The notes under the pieces: generated by a model
What the model saw: the letters and a program-made list of their open reading frames with translations, nothing else
Databases searched by the model: none
Told to the model about the DNA's origin: nothing
Shown: positions 1 through 7,230 of the stretch, one piece after another
Layout of the letters: every line of letters starts with the position of its first letter
Numbering within the stretch: position 1 is the first letter of the stretch
Translations under genes and position numbers: made by a program
NCBI GenBank assembly: GCA_021824055.1
Contig: JAKALV010000061.1
Span: forward strand, 1 to 13,860
DNA: 13,860 bases
Reading direction: 5' to 3'
Source of the DNA: Acidobacteriota bacterium
GTDB lineage: Bacteria; Acidobacteriota; Vicinamibacteria; Vicinamibacterales; SCN-69-37

Positions 1-873
1 GGTGTCATCGGCATCGTCCGCGCTCGCGTTGCCGCGGTAGCGCAGCGGATCCTGCATCATCACGGGCAGCCACACGTCCACCGGCGCGCCGACGGAGGCG
101 CCGCGAAATCCACGCGCGGCGACGCCGACGATCGTCATCGGCAGACCGTTGACGCGGACGACGCGTCCGACGACGTCGGGCGCGTTGGCGAACTCGCGCG
201 CCCAGTAGGCCTCGCTGATCACCGCCACCGGATGCCCGCCCGGCGTCACGTTGTCGGCCTCGTCGAACACGCGGCCGGCCGCCGGCCCCACGCCCAGCAT
301 CGCGAACCAGTTGCCCGAGACCAGTTGGCCCATGATCAGCCGCGCGGCGCCGTCGCCGCTGACGGTCTGCATCTGAGCGACGGGGGTCATCGCGGCGAGC
401 GCTCTGCCCGGCACGACGCCGGCAAGCCGCTGGTACAGCGGCCAGGAGAACCGCAGGTTCTCCTCCTCGAATCCCGTGCGGTTGATCAGAAACAGCTCGG
501 ACGGCTTCCGCACCGGCAATTCGCGGAGCACGACGGCTTCGGTCACGCTGAAGATCGCGGCGTTGGCGCCGATGCCGAGGCCCAGCGACAGCACGGCGGC
601 CGCCGCGAAACCGGGACTGCGCTGCATCATGCGCAGCGCGTAGCGCACGTCGCCCGCGAGGTCTTCAACCCAGCGCGTCCCGCGCGCGTCACGCGCGCCT
701 TCTTTGATGGGCTCGACGCCGCCGAATTCCGCCAGGGCCCGCCGGCGCGCCTCGCCCGGCGCCACGCCCTGGCCCACAAGCGTCTCGACGCGCGCGTCGA
801 TGTGAAAGCGGAGTTCCTTGTCGAGGTCGCGCTCCAGCGTGTCGCGGCGGAGAAGACGTCCCAGCCAGCTCAT
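1..873 (-). CDS. ADOP-family (MacB/FtsX-like) ABC transporter permease, 5' part
   Basis: N-terminal 291 codons of a permease of the kind called acidobacterial duplicated orphan permease; the rest lies beyond position 1. Residues 1-70 form the charged cytoplasmic prefix domain typical of this family (start MSWLGRLLRRDTLERDLDKE). A transmembrane helix follows at about 88-115 (FAAAAVLSLGLGIGANAAIF), then the periplasmic MacB core domain with recognisable pieces QLVSGNWFAMLGVGPAAGR and VGRVVRVNGLPMTIVGVA. Members usually have about 800 residues and two FtsX units, so roughly 500 residues are missing here. The ATG lies inside the stop of padR (ATGA overlap), so the two are translationally coupled and presumably regulated together. 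Known MacB relatives move substrates or transmit force across the inner membrane; these orphan permeases lack an adjacent ATPase gene and their substrate is unknown. Family call is secure; function is not. Confidence 0.9.
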   Translation of the reverse strand, partial: MSWLGRLLRRDTLERDLDKELRFHIDARVETLVGQGVAPGEARRRALAEFGGVEPIKEGARDARGTRWVEDLAGDVRYALRMMQRSPGFAAAAVLSLGLGIGANAAIFSVTEAVVLRELPVRKPSELFLINRTGFEEENLRFSWPLYQRLAGVVPGRALAAMTPVAQMQTVSGDGAARLIMGQLVSGNWFAMLGVGPAAGRVFDEADNVTPGGHPVAVISEAYWAREFANAPDVVGRVVRVNGLPMTIVGVAARGFRGASVGAPVDVWLPVMMQDPLRYRGNASADDADDT

Positions 874-1217
874 GACGGTTCCCCCACGTTGGCCAGGATG
901 AGGGCGATGCCTTCGGTCAGGCGCTTCCAGTCCGCGAGTTCGAGCCCCAGTTGCAGGCGCCCCTTGCGCGTGAGCTTGTAGAACTTGGCCTCACGCCCGG
1001 TCTCGGTCTGGTCCCATTCAGCCGCGAGCCATCCCTTGTTCTCGAGCCGGTGCAACGCCGGATACAGCGACCCCTGCGGCACCTGCAGCAACGCGCGCGA
1101 CGACAGCGCGATGCGCTGCGCGATGGCGTAGCCGTGGAGCGCCTCGAGCGAGAGCGTCTTGAGAATGAGCAGGTCGAGCGTGCCCTGGAGCAGATCGGAC
1201 TTCGGGGTCGGCGTCAT
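870..1217 (-). CDS. PadR-family transcriptional regulator
   Basis: A 115-residue winged-helix repressor-type protein. The body matches PadR: LLQGTLDLLILKTLSLEALH at residues 8-27, then the wing region with QGSLYPALHRLENKGWLAAEW and GREAKFYKLTRKGR. The frame is open a further 40 codons upstream, but that extension runs through octamer-repeat DNA and is not PadR-like, so the ATG at 1217 (MTPTPKSD) is preferred. The stop overlaps the ATG of the following permease, an arrangement that is standard for PadR-ADOP pairs. Upstream on the same strand TAGTAT lies 8 nt before the ATG, which would give an almost leaderless transcript, and a 38-bp dyad covers this site. Autoregulation together with the permease is inferred. 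The ligand is unknown. Confidence 0.9.
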   Translation of the reverse strand: MTPTPKSDLLQGTLDLLILKTLSLEALHGYAIAQRIALSSRALLQVPQGSLYPALHRLENKGWLAAEWDQTETGREAKFYKLTRKGRLQLGLELADWKRLTEGIALILANVGEPS

Positions 1218-1218
1218 G

Positions 1219-1256
1219 CCTAGCCATACTACACGTCGACCAGTAGGACGGCTAGG
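1219..1256 (-). promoter_or_regulatory. Candidate PadR operator: 38-bp dyad overlapping the padR promoter
   Basis: Three nested inverted pairs share exactly the same centre (between 1237 and 1238): CCTAGCC/GGCTAGG (1219-1225, 1250-1256), CTAC/GTAG (1229-1232, 1243-1246) and the palindrome GTCGAC (1235-1240). By hand alignment 15 of 19 positions of the half-sites match. The dyad ends one base before the padR ATG and covers a TAGTAT that could be the -10 box. PadR dimers are known to bind such dyads and to repress their own gene. That this is the site is inference. Confidence 0.6.
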
Positions 1257-1262
1257 TGTCGC

Positions 1263-1410
1263 GGATACGGACAATGACAGTGGGGCAGTGAGGCAGTGCG
1301 GCAGTGCGGCAGTGCGGCAGTGAAGTTCATTGCCCAACTGCCTAACTGCCTAACTGCCTAACTGCCTAACTGCCTAACTGCCCAACTGCCCAACTGTCAT
1401 TGTCGTATCC
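1263..1410. repeat. 148-bp imperfect palindrome made of octamer repeats
   Basis: Left arm: GGATACGGACAATGACAGT (1263-1281) running into six octamers of the form GGCAGTGn (1276-1323; the first is degenerate). Right arm: eight octamers TGCCTAAC or TGCCCAAC (1331-1394) ending in ACTGTCATTGTCGTATCC (1393-1410). The outer 18-19 bases of the two arms are reverse complements apart from one extra G. Inner octamers pair at 6-7 of 8 positions, leaving a loop near 1324-1330. The right outer arm contains the last codons and stop of the GH127 gene. The structure could act as a 3' end or transcript-stabilising hairpin for that gene; this role is inference. Confidence 0.85.
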
Positions 1411-3415
1411 AGACGACCATCTCCCCTCGCCCCCGATTCGCCCACGCGAAGTACGGGATCGCCGTGATCGTCCGCTCCCCCACCTTCGTCGTGAGCGTCG
1501 TGACGCCGCCGAGCAGGCTCTGCTGCGGCACGGCGGTGAACCGCGCCGTGGCCGGCAGCGAGATGTCGAGCACGGTGCCGCCGTTGTCCACGCCCTCGAG
1601 CGCGTACACGATCGGCCCGCGCATGATCGCGGTCTTGCCGGCGTCTTCCTTGAGGTTCGGGTTGGCGATCACGCGGCGCACCGGCATCGGGAAATCCAGG
1701 GTCGCGGTGACGGGTTTGGCCGAGGCCGCGATCCTGACGTCCTTCCACCCCGCCGCGGATGCGCCGGCAACGGGCGCGGCAAATCGATACAAGTCCGTGG
1801 AAAACGGCTCCTGGCCCAGCCAGCCCGGCACGCGCGTCTTCAGCGTCACCATGGTCGCGCGATCGGACGTCACCTGCACGCGCACCTTCCCATCCCACGG
1901 ATAGTTCGTCGTCTGCGTGATGTGGACCTTGGCGCCGTTGATCGTGACGTCCGCTTCACTGTTCACGAAGAGGTTGACGAAGATCTCGTTCCCGCGTGTC
2001 GAGTAGATCAGCCCCGGCAGCTGCGCGATCAGGCGCGCGAGATTGGCCGGACAACAGGCGACGTCGAAATACGGCGAACGGCGATTGTCGTTCGGCGGCG
2101 CGCCCGCCTGCCCGCCGCGACGGCCGCCGCCCACGGTCGCTTCGAGCGGGTTCTGGTAGAAGAACGTGTCGCCCTTGATCGACACGCCGGACAGCAACCC
2201 GTTGTAGAGCGTCTGCTCGAACGCGTCGAGGTATTTCGCGTCGCCGCTCTTGAGGAACATGCGGTGATTCCACAGGATGCCGCCAACCGACGCGCACGTC
2301 TCGGTGTAGGCGGTGCGGTTCGGCAGCTGATACGTGTCGCCGAACGCTTCGGTGCCGCCCACCGAGCCGAGGCCGCCGGTGATGTACGCGCGCTTCGAGT
2401 AGACGTCCTCCCAGATGCGGTCGATCGCCGCGTTGTACGCCGCGTCGCGCGCCATGCCGGCCATGTCGGCCATCGCGCTGTACACGTAGACGCCGCGCAC
2501 CGCGTGGCCCTCGCCGATCGTCTGATCGACGAGCGGCTTGTCGTCCTGGCGGTAGGGCCGGTCGTTGTAGAGCTTCCAGCTGGCCTCGGTGTAGTCCTTC
2601 GACGCGGTGTGATTGGTGCCGCGCGTGTCGAGAAAGAACTTCGCGAGATCGAAGTAGCGGCGATCGCCGGTCGCCTTGTACAGCTTCACGAGCGCCAGCT
2701 CAACGACCTCATGACCCGGCGCATCCACGCGCGCCGCGGGCCCGAACACCCTCGTGAGCAGGTCCGCGTCCTTCGTCGCCACATCCAGCAACGTCTTCTT
2801 GCCCGTCGCCTGAAAATGCGCCACGGCCGCTTCGATCAAGTGTCCGGCGTTGTACGTTTCGTGGCTGCCGGTGTTCTCATACTCCCACCGCTCGGTGCCG
2901 ATCCCGGGCGCCGGCTTCTGTGGATTGATCGTGCGCGCCGGAAACAGATACCCGTCGGGCTGCTGCGCCTTGGCGATGATCGCGATCAGATCGTCGACCT
3001 TGGCCGACAGCGCGGGATCCGGATGATCGATCAGCGAGAACGACGCGGCCTCGATGATCTTGTACACATCGGTGTCGTTGAACCGCCGGCCCACGTAGTC
3101 GCCCGCCATCAGACCCGCGCCCTTGCGCAGGTTGTCCACGCGCCCGGTCGATTCGTTCTCGTCGAAGATGTGCGGAATCGTCACCGTCCGATTCGTCTCC
3201 ATCTTCTGCGCCCAGAATCCGCCGGTCACCTTCACCGCCGAGACCGGCACGGGCGTAATTGCGTACGGGGCGATCTTGATCTGGGTTTGGGCAAGCAATG
3301 CAGTTGTGCACAGCACTGCGATCGACGCCCCCCGAACCACAAGCGATGCCCCCCGAACGACAAGCGACGTCTCCCGAACCTCCCGAACCGCCTTTGAAGT
3401 CTCCCGAACCGTCAT
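1397..3415 (-). CDS. Exported GH127 beta-L-arabinofuranosidase (DUF1680 family)
   Basis: Predicted 672-residue glycoside hydrolase that removes terminal beta-L-arabinofuranose from plant or glycoprotein glycans, probably outside the cytoplasm. The start at 3415 is chosen because AGGAG precedes this ATG by 7-8 nt, overlapping the end of the upstream SDR gene; the open frame extends further but into that gene. Signal-peptide-like segment: hydrophobic stretch SIAVLCTTALLAQ at residues 31-43. The (alpha/alpha)6 barrel follows from about residue 60. Active-site elements known from HypBA1 of Bifidobacterium are visible: Glu356 (GGTEAF) as likely acid/base, the E-x-C pair Glu372/Cys374 (TETCASVGG), and Cys454-Cys455 (VACCPANLAR), the zinc ligands and nucleophile. 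The spacing of 16 residues between the two Glu matches the characterised enzyme. The n-region is expanded by a 7-residue repeat. A long antisense open frame is a GC shadow. Confidence 0.92.
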   Translation of the reverse strand: MTVRETSKAVREVRETSLVVRGASLVVRGASIAVLCTTALLAQTQIKIAPYAITPVPVSAVKVTGGFWAQKMETNRTVTIPHIFDENESTGRVDNLRKGAGLMAGDYVGRRFNDTDVYKIIEAASFSLIDHPDPALSAKVDDLIAIIAKAQQPDGYLFPARTINPQKPAPGIGTERWEYENTGSHETYNAGHLIEAAVAHFQATGKKTLLDVATKDADLLTRVFGPAARVDAPGHEVVELALVKLYKATGDRRYFDLAKFFLDTRGTNHTASKDYTEASWKLYNDRPYRQDDKPLVDQTIGEGHAVRGVYVYSAMADMAGMARDAAYNAAIDRIWEDVYSKRAYITGGLGSVGGTEAFGDTYQLPNRTAYTETCASVGGILWNHRMFLKSGDAKYLDAFEQTLYNGLLSGVSIKGDTFFYQNPLEATVGGGRRGGQAGAPPNDNRRSPYFDVACCPANLARLIAQLPGLIYSTRGNEIFVNLFVNSEADVTINGAKVHITQTTNYPWDGKVRVQVTSDRATMVTLKTRVPGWLGQEPFSTDLYRFAAPVAGASAAGWKDVRIAASAKPVTATLDFPMPVRRVIANPNLKEDAGKTAIMRGPIVYALEGVDNGGTVLDISLPATARFTAVPQQSLLGGVTTLTTKVGERTITAIPYFAWANRGRGEMVVWIRQ
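3317..3409 (-). repeat. 21-bp tandem repeat in the signal-peptide coding region of the GH127 gene
   Basis: On the coding strand four 21-nt units plus one 9-nt partial unit follow each other, each beginning GTTCGGG. Units lie at 3389-3409, 3380-3388 (partial), 3359-3379, 3338-3358 and 3317-3337. They encode VRETSKA, VRE, VRETSLV, VRGASLV and VRGASIA. Unit lengths are multiples of three, so the frame is kept. The repeat adds about 31 residues with regularly spaced arginines before the hydrophobic core of the signal peptide. Confidence 0.85.
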
Positions 3416-3425
3416 GCTGTTGCTC

Positions 3426-4235
3426 CTACCGAACCTTTGCATTTCGCAATATCCGCGCGAGCACGCCCGGAAAGAATCGCTGCAACCAGATGGCGCGCCG
3501 CTCCGGCCCCGCGATGTAGACCTCGCGCTTGTGCGCCGCAATCGCCGCCAGCGCGCGGTCGGCCACGAACTCCGCCGTCAATCCCCTCGCCTGCGCATCG
3601 TCCATGCTCCCGAGCGGCGAACCGTCACCGGTCAGCGCGTTCACCGACAACGCGGTCTTCACGAACCCTGGACAGATCATTGTGATCGTGACCCGCTCGG
3701 GCAACTCGGCGCGCAGCGAATCGAAGAACCCGTGCAGCGCGTGCTTCGACGCCGCGTAGCCCGATCGATACGGCGACCCGATGACGCCGACCAGGCTGCT
3801 CACCACCGCGATCGCGGCCGCGGGTTGCTCCAGGAGCGACGGCAGGATGGCCTTGATCATCGCCACGTTGGCCAGATAGTTGACGGTCATCAATTCCTGA
3901 TCCACGGCGACCGATGTTTCGAGCGCGAGCGAGCGCTGGCTGACGCCGCCGTTGAGAATGACGACGTCGAGGCCGCCGAAGACGGCGACGGCTTCCGTCG
4001 CCGCCCGGGCCGCGCCGGACACATCCGCCTGATCGAGCGTGATGATGCGCACGGCGTCGGGCCGGCCGGAGTCGGCCCGCACCTGCTCGAGCGCGTCGCG
4101 CCGCCGCGCCGAGAGCACCACGCGCGCGCCTTGCGCGATCGAAGCCAGCGCCATCGCGCGGCCGATCCCCGACGTCGCACCGGTGATCCAGACCCGGCGG
4201 CCGGCTAACCCCTGAGGCACGCGGACATTATTCAT
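3426..4235 (-). CDS. Short-chain dehydrogenase/reductase (classical SDR)
   Basis: A 269-residue NAD(P)-dependent oxidoreductase with a Rossmann fold. Cofactor motif TGATSGIG at residues 18-25 and the basic SARRRDAL just after strand 2, which favours NADP. NGG at 95-97 stands in place of the usual NAG. Asn119, Ser147, Tyr160 and Lys164 (SGYAASK) form the catalytic set, followed by ICPGFVKT at 187-194. The 269-residue length and the sequence around the active site resemble DHRS7 or 11-beta-HSD-like SDRs, but the substrate cannot be told. The ATG at 4235 is chosen because MNNVRVPQGLAGRRVWITG gives the usual short N-terminus. It is followed after about 10 bp by the GH127 gene whose ribosome binding site overlaps its end, so the two form an operon; a link to sugar metabolism is only inferred from that. 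Confidence 0.9.
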   Translation of the reverse strand: MNNVRVPQGLAGRRVWITGATSGIGRAMALASIAQGARVVLSARRRDALEQVRADSGRPDAVRIITLDQADVSGAARAATEAVAVFGGLDVVILNGGVSQRSLALETSVAVDQELMTVNYLANVAMIKAILPSLLEQPAAAIAVVSSLVGVIGSPYRSGYAASKHALHGFFDSLRAELPERVTITMICPGFVKTALSVNALTGDGSPLGSMDDAQARGLTAEFVADRALAAIAAHKREVYIAGPERRAIWLQRFFPGVLARILRNAKVR

Positions 4236-4262
4236 CGAGACCCGATATCATTGTCGCCATCT
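4236..4262. promoter_or_regulatory. Very short divergent start region between SDR and amidase genes
   Basis: Only 27 bp separate the SDR ATG from the preferred amidase GTG (15 bp if the TTG at 4251 is used). TATCAT at 4246-4251 could be a plus-strand -10 box lying 11 nt before the GTG. No clear Shine-Dalgarno is present for the amidase. Promoters for both directions must overlap here or lie inside the opposing gene, and at least one transcript is probably leaderless. Confidence 0.35.
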
Positions 4263-5726
4263 GTGTCGAAGCGGCTCGTGGGTCTGATGCTCGTGGCGCT
4301 GGCCGCTTCAGGCCTGCGCGCCATCACGCTCGTTGCCCGTCAATCCGCCGGTTCCGCCTACACCATCGTCACCGCCAGCGGCCGCAGGCCGTTGCCGGTG
4401 CGCGCCATGGGCGGCGCCGAGATGGTGGCCCTCGATCAGCTGGCGCAGATCTTCGGCTTCGCGCTGCGTGAAGACACGCTCGCCGGCAGCATGAACATCA
4501 CGGCCACGCGCCAGACCGTGGTGCTGACACCGGGACAGCCCGCGGCGTCGGTGGGCGGCCGCGTGCTGTCGCTGTCGAGCGCCGTGCTTCGCGACGGGCG
4601 CAATTGGTACGTGCCGGTGGATTTCGTGCCGCGTGTCGTGGGGCCGGCCACCGGGCAGCGCATCGAGATCCGCCCGGTGTCGCGCACGATCCTCGTCGGC
4701 GATATTCGATGGCCGCAGGTGGCCGTGCGGCTGGAACGCCAGGGCGCCAGCGTGCGCGTGTCGGCCGACGTCCAACCGGCCACGCCGTTTCGGCTGACGC
4801 GCGAAGGCAACACGGTCGTCGCCAGGTTCGACGCCACCTCGCTGGACCTCACGCTCGGGGGCGCGTCGGTGACGGATCTGGTGGCGTCGGTCCGGGCCGA
4901 TGGCGTCAACGTCATCATCGACCTGGGGCCCGCCGCCTCGATCGTGCGTCCGGCCGATGATGGCGCGGGCGGCCGGTTTACGGTGGATGTGTCGCCGGCG
5001 CCGCGGCCGGGCCAGGACGCGCCGCCGCCGGATCTCAACGTCGGCTTGAAGATCGTGGCCATCGACGCTGGGCACGGGGGCGAGGAACCCGGCGCCAAGA
5101 GCGCGGCCGGCGCCATGGAAAAAGACGTGACGCTGGCGCTCGCGCGCCAGCTGAAGGCGGCGATCGAGTCGCGGCTCGGCCTGCGCGTGGTGATGACGCG
5201 CGAGGGCGACGACACGGTGCCGCTCGACCGGCGCACCGCCACGATCAACAACAGCCAGTCGAACGTGCTCATCAGCCTGCACGCCGACGCGGCGTTCCGC
5301 CCGACGGTCGGCGGCGCCGAGATCCTCACGCTCTCGCCCTCCGACTACCAGCGCCGGCTGCCGCCCGCGACCGCCCCGGCGCTCACCGTGCCCGTGGTCG
5401 GCGGCGGCACGCGCACGATCGACGTCGTGCCGTGGGACCTGGCCCAGCTCCCGCACGTGGCCGCCTCAACGGCTTTTGCCGCGTCGGTGGAACGGCACCT
5501 GCGCGAACGGCAGGTGCCGATGCATCCACGCGCCCAGGACACGCTACCGCTGCGGCTGTTGGCCGGCGCCAACATGCCGGCGATTCTTCTGGAAACCGGC
5601 TTTCTGACGAATGCGGACGACGCGGCCGCGCTCTCCGGCGCCGACCGGCCGGCGGCCATCGTCGACGCGCTGATCGCCGCGCTGACGGATTTGCGGGCCT
5701 CAATGGCGCGCGGAGGCGGGTTGTGA
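4263..5726 (+). CDS. N-acetylmuramoyl-L-alanine amidase (AmiC/Amidase_3) with N-terminal binding domains
   Basis: Exported zinc amidase that cleaves the MurNAc-L-Ala bond of peptidoglycan, for daughter-cell separation or wall turnover. Numbering from the possible TTG start at 4251: signal peptide 5-30 (SKRLVGLMLVALAAS), a copper-amine-oxidase-N-like domain at about 36-148, an AMIN-like beta domain at about 153-249, a Pro-rich linker, and Amidase_3 at 267-485. Visible zinc and catalytic residues are His275 (DAGHGG), Glu290 (AMEKDVTLALA), His344 (ISLHADA) and Glu448 (ILLETGFL). The GTG at 4263 is preferred because it puts Lys-Arg directly ahead of the hydrophobic core; TTG at 4251 is the alternative. 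A stretch of about 50 residues between ISLHADA and the last Glu is rich in Pro and Thr. The stop overlaps the start of the GerMN gene (GTGA), indicating coupled translation. Confidence 0.9.
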   Translation: MSKRLVGLMLVALAASGLRAITLVARQSAGSAYTIVTASGRRPLPVRAMGGAEMVALDQLAQIFGFALREDTLAGSMNITATRQTVVLTPGQPAASVGGRVLSLSSAVLRDGRNWYVPVDFVPRVVGPATGQRIEIRPVSRTILVGDIRWPQVAVRLERQGASVRVSADVQPATPFRLTREGNTVVARFDATSLDLTLGGASVTDLVASVRADGVNVIIDLGPAASIVRPADDGAGGRFTVDVSPAPRPGQDAPPPDLNVGLKIVAIDAGHGGEEPGAKSAAGAMEKDVTLALARQLKAAIESRLGLRVVMTREGDDTVPLDRRTATINNSQSNVLISLHADAAFRPTVGGAEILTLSPSDYQRRLPPATAPALTVPVVGGGTRTIDVVPWDLAQLPHVAASTAFAASVERHLRERQVPMHPRAQDTLPLRLLAGANMPAILLETGFLTNADDAAALSGADRPAAIVDALIAALTDLRASMARGGGL

Positions 5727-6376
5727 CGCCGACCATCCGCACACCTGCGCCACCTGCCCGTCCTGCGCCACCCGCGCCACCTGCGCCACCCGCGCGTTCT
5801 ACCCTGCTGTTGTTCACCGTGATCTCCGCCGGTCTCGCCGCGGGACTCGCGATCGTGTATTTCGTGTTGCCGCACTGGCTGATCACGCCCGTGGCGCCGG
5901 CGCCGGCGGCCACCACGGCCACCGCACCTGCCGCGGCCGATGCCCGGCGTTTGCTCGCCACGCTCTACTACGTGTCGAACGACGGCTCGTCGCTCGTGGG
6001 CGTGACGCGCGAGCTGCCGTTCGGCGGAACGCCGGCCGAGCAGGCGCGCAACATCATCACGGCCGAGTTGGCGCCCGCGCCGGCGGGGTCTCTGTCGGCG
6101 ATTCCCGCGGGTGTCACGTTGCGCAATCTCTTCCTGACGGCGCGCGGCGACGCGTACGTGGACCTCAGCCATGAGATCATCAACGGGCATCCCGGCGGTT
6201 CACTGAACGAATCGCTGACGGTGTACACGCTCGTGAACGCGCTCACGCAGAATGTGCGCGAGATCACGGCGGTGCAGCTTCTCGTGGACGGCAAGCAGGT
6301 GGATACGCTGGCCGGCCACCTCGATCTCAGACAACCACTCGCCGGACAGCCACGGTGGGTTCAGAAAGGACCGTAG
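5723..6376 (+). CDS. Membrane-anchored GerMN-domain protein
   Basis: Predicted 217 residues. GTG at 5723 overlaps the amidase stop by four bases, which decides the start; the frame is open further upstream only as a shadow of the amidase. N-terminal cytoplasmic tail is almost pure Pro/Ala (about residues 8-26), coded by 6- to 9-nt CCTGCGCCAC-like repeats. One transmembrane helix follows (LLLFTVISAGLAAGLAIVYF, about 28-49), an Ala/Pro linker, then a GerMN domain from about 74 to 207 with LYYVSNDGSSLVGVTRELPF, LFLTARGDAYVDLSHEI and ESLTVYTLVNALTQN. GerMN is known from the Bacillus spore protein GerM and from other cell-envelope proteins, where it likely binds wall components. Its coupling with an amidase supports a role in peptidoglycan remodelling. 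Seven bases separate it from rph. Confidence 0.85.
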   Translation: MTPTIRTPAPPARPAPPAPPAPPARSTLLLFTVISAGLAAGLAIVYFVLPHWLITPVAPAPAATTATAPAAADARRLLATLYYVSNDGSSLVGVTRELPFGGTPAEQARNIITAELAPAPAGSLSAIPAGVTLRNLFLTARGDAYVDLSHEIINGHPGGSLNESLTVYTLVNALTQNVREITAVQLLVDGKQVDTLAGHLDLRQPLAGQPRWVQKGP

Positions 6377-6383
6377 TTCACTC

Positions 6384-7115
6384 ATGACTCGTCTCGACGC
6401 CCGCGCGGCGGATGCCCTTCGCCCCACGCGCATGACTCCCGCGTTTCTGTTGCACCCCGAAGGGTCGGTGCTGATCGAGGTCGGCAAGACCAAGGTCATC
6501 TGCACCGCTTCGATTGAAGAGAAGGTGCCGCCGTTTCTGCGCGGCACCGGCAAGGGCTGGGTGACGGCGGAGTACGGCATGCTGCCGCGCGCCACCAACA
6601 CGCGCACCCAGCGCGAAGCCACGGCCGGCAAGGTGAGCGGCCGCACGCAGGAAATTCAGCGGCTGATCGGCCGGTCGCTGCGGTCGGTGACCGACATGAA
6701 GGCGCTCGGCGAACGGACGGTGTGGATCGACTGCGACGTCATTCAGGCTGACGGCGGCACGCGCTGCGCGTCGATCACCGGCGGCTTCGTGGCGCTGGTG
6801 CTGGCGCTCGAGAAGCTGCGCGAGCAGCGCTCGCTGCCGCGCGTGCCGGTCACCGATTACGTCTCGGCCATCAGCGTGGGCGTCGTGGACGCCGAGCCGC
6901 TGCTCGATCTGGCGTACGACGAAGACTCGCGCGCCGAAGTGGACATGAACATCATCAAGACCTCCGACGGCCGCTTCATCGAGCTGCAGGGCACGGCGGA
7001 ACAGGAGCCGTTCTCGCGGACGATTCTCGATGCGCTGCTCGGACTCGGCGAGCGCGGGATCGGGATGCTGATCGAAAAACAGCGCGAGATCTGCCAGCCC
7101 ATACTCAAGTTCTAG
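6384..7115 (+). CDS. rph: Ribonuclease PH
   Basis: A 243-residue phosphorolytic 3'-5' exoribonuclease that trims the 3' ends of tRNA precursors and works as a hexameric ring. Length agrees with the family (about 238-245). Recognised segments: N-terminus TRLDARAADALRPTRMTPAF, which has Ala where many members have Gly in the DGR motif; GSVLIEVGKTKVICTASIEE; the phosphate-binding stretch GRTQEIQRLIGRSLR; DCDVIQADGGTRCASITGG; and RAEVDMNIIKTSDGRFIELQ. ATG at 6384 is chosen as the first start before these motifs, 7 nt after the preceding stop; AAAGGA lies rather far upstream. The gene is the third in the amidase-GerMN-rph cluster. In Bacillus and many other bacteria gerM, rph and rdgB are consecutive. 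Confidence 0.96.
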   Translation: MTRLDARAADALRPTRMTPAFLLHPEGSVLIEVGKTKVICTASIEEKVPPFLRGTGKGWVTAEYGMLPRATNTRTQREATAGKVSGRTQEIQRLIGRSLRSVTDMKALGERTVWIDCDVIQADGGTRCASITGGFVALVLALEKLREQRSLPRVPVTDYVSAISVGVVDAEPLLDLAYDEDSRAEVDMNIIKTSDGRFIELQGTAEQEPFSRTILDALLGLGERGIGMLIEKQREICQPILKF

Positions 7116-7156
7116 CAACCGTAGAGAACGTAAAGGACGTGAAGTTTCTCTCGTCG

Positions 7157-7199
7157 CCGCCGGGCGTTAGCCCGGCGGTCGGCGGGCTGAAGCCCGCCG
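7157..7199. repeat. Two adjacent REP-like GC hairpins after rph
   Basis: First hairpin: CCGCCGGGC, loop GTTA, GCCCGGCGG (7157-7178), perfect 9-bp stem. Second: CGGCGGGCT, GA, AGCCCGCCG (7180-7199), perfect arms with a minimal loop. They begin about 40 bp after the rph stop. The GGGCTGAAGCCC core resembles dispersed intergenic hairpins common in high-GC environmental bacteria. They may terminate or protect the rph transcript; no U-tract follows. Confidence 0.75.
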
Positions 7200-7218
7200 C
7201 CGGTTCCGCGGCATTCGC

Positions 7219-7224
7219 TACAAT
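7219..7224 (+). promoter_or_regulatory. Possible -10 box for a leaderless small ORF
   Basis: TACAAT lies six bases before the ATG at 7231, the distance expected if transcription begins at or next to the start codon. No convincing -35 box is visible. Confidence 0.35.
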
Positions 7225-7230
7225 GGCGGC

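Noticed and set aside
1270..1395. CRISPR array
   Set aside because: Units are 8 bp without unique spacers and arranged as an inverted pair; no cas genes are present.
1400..3397. 665-codon open frame on the plus strand opposite the GH127 gene
   Set aside because: Composition is dominated by Arg, His, Asp and Val as expected for an antisense GC shadow, and the minus-strand frame has complete GH127 active-site motifs.
4308..5456. 382-codon minus-strand frame opposite the amidase
   Set aside because: Shadow frame with no recognisable domain; the plus strand encodes all amidase zinc ligands.
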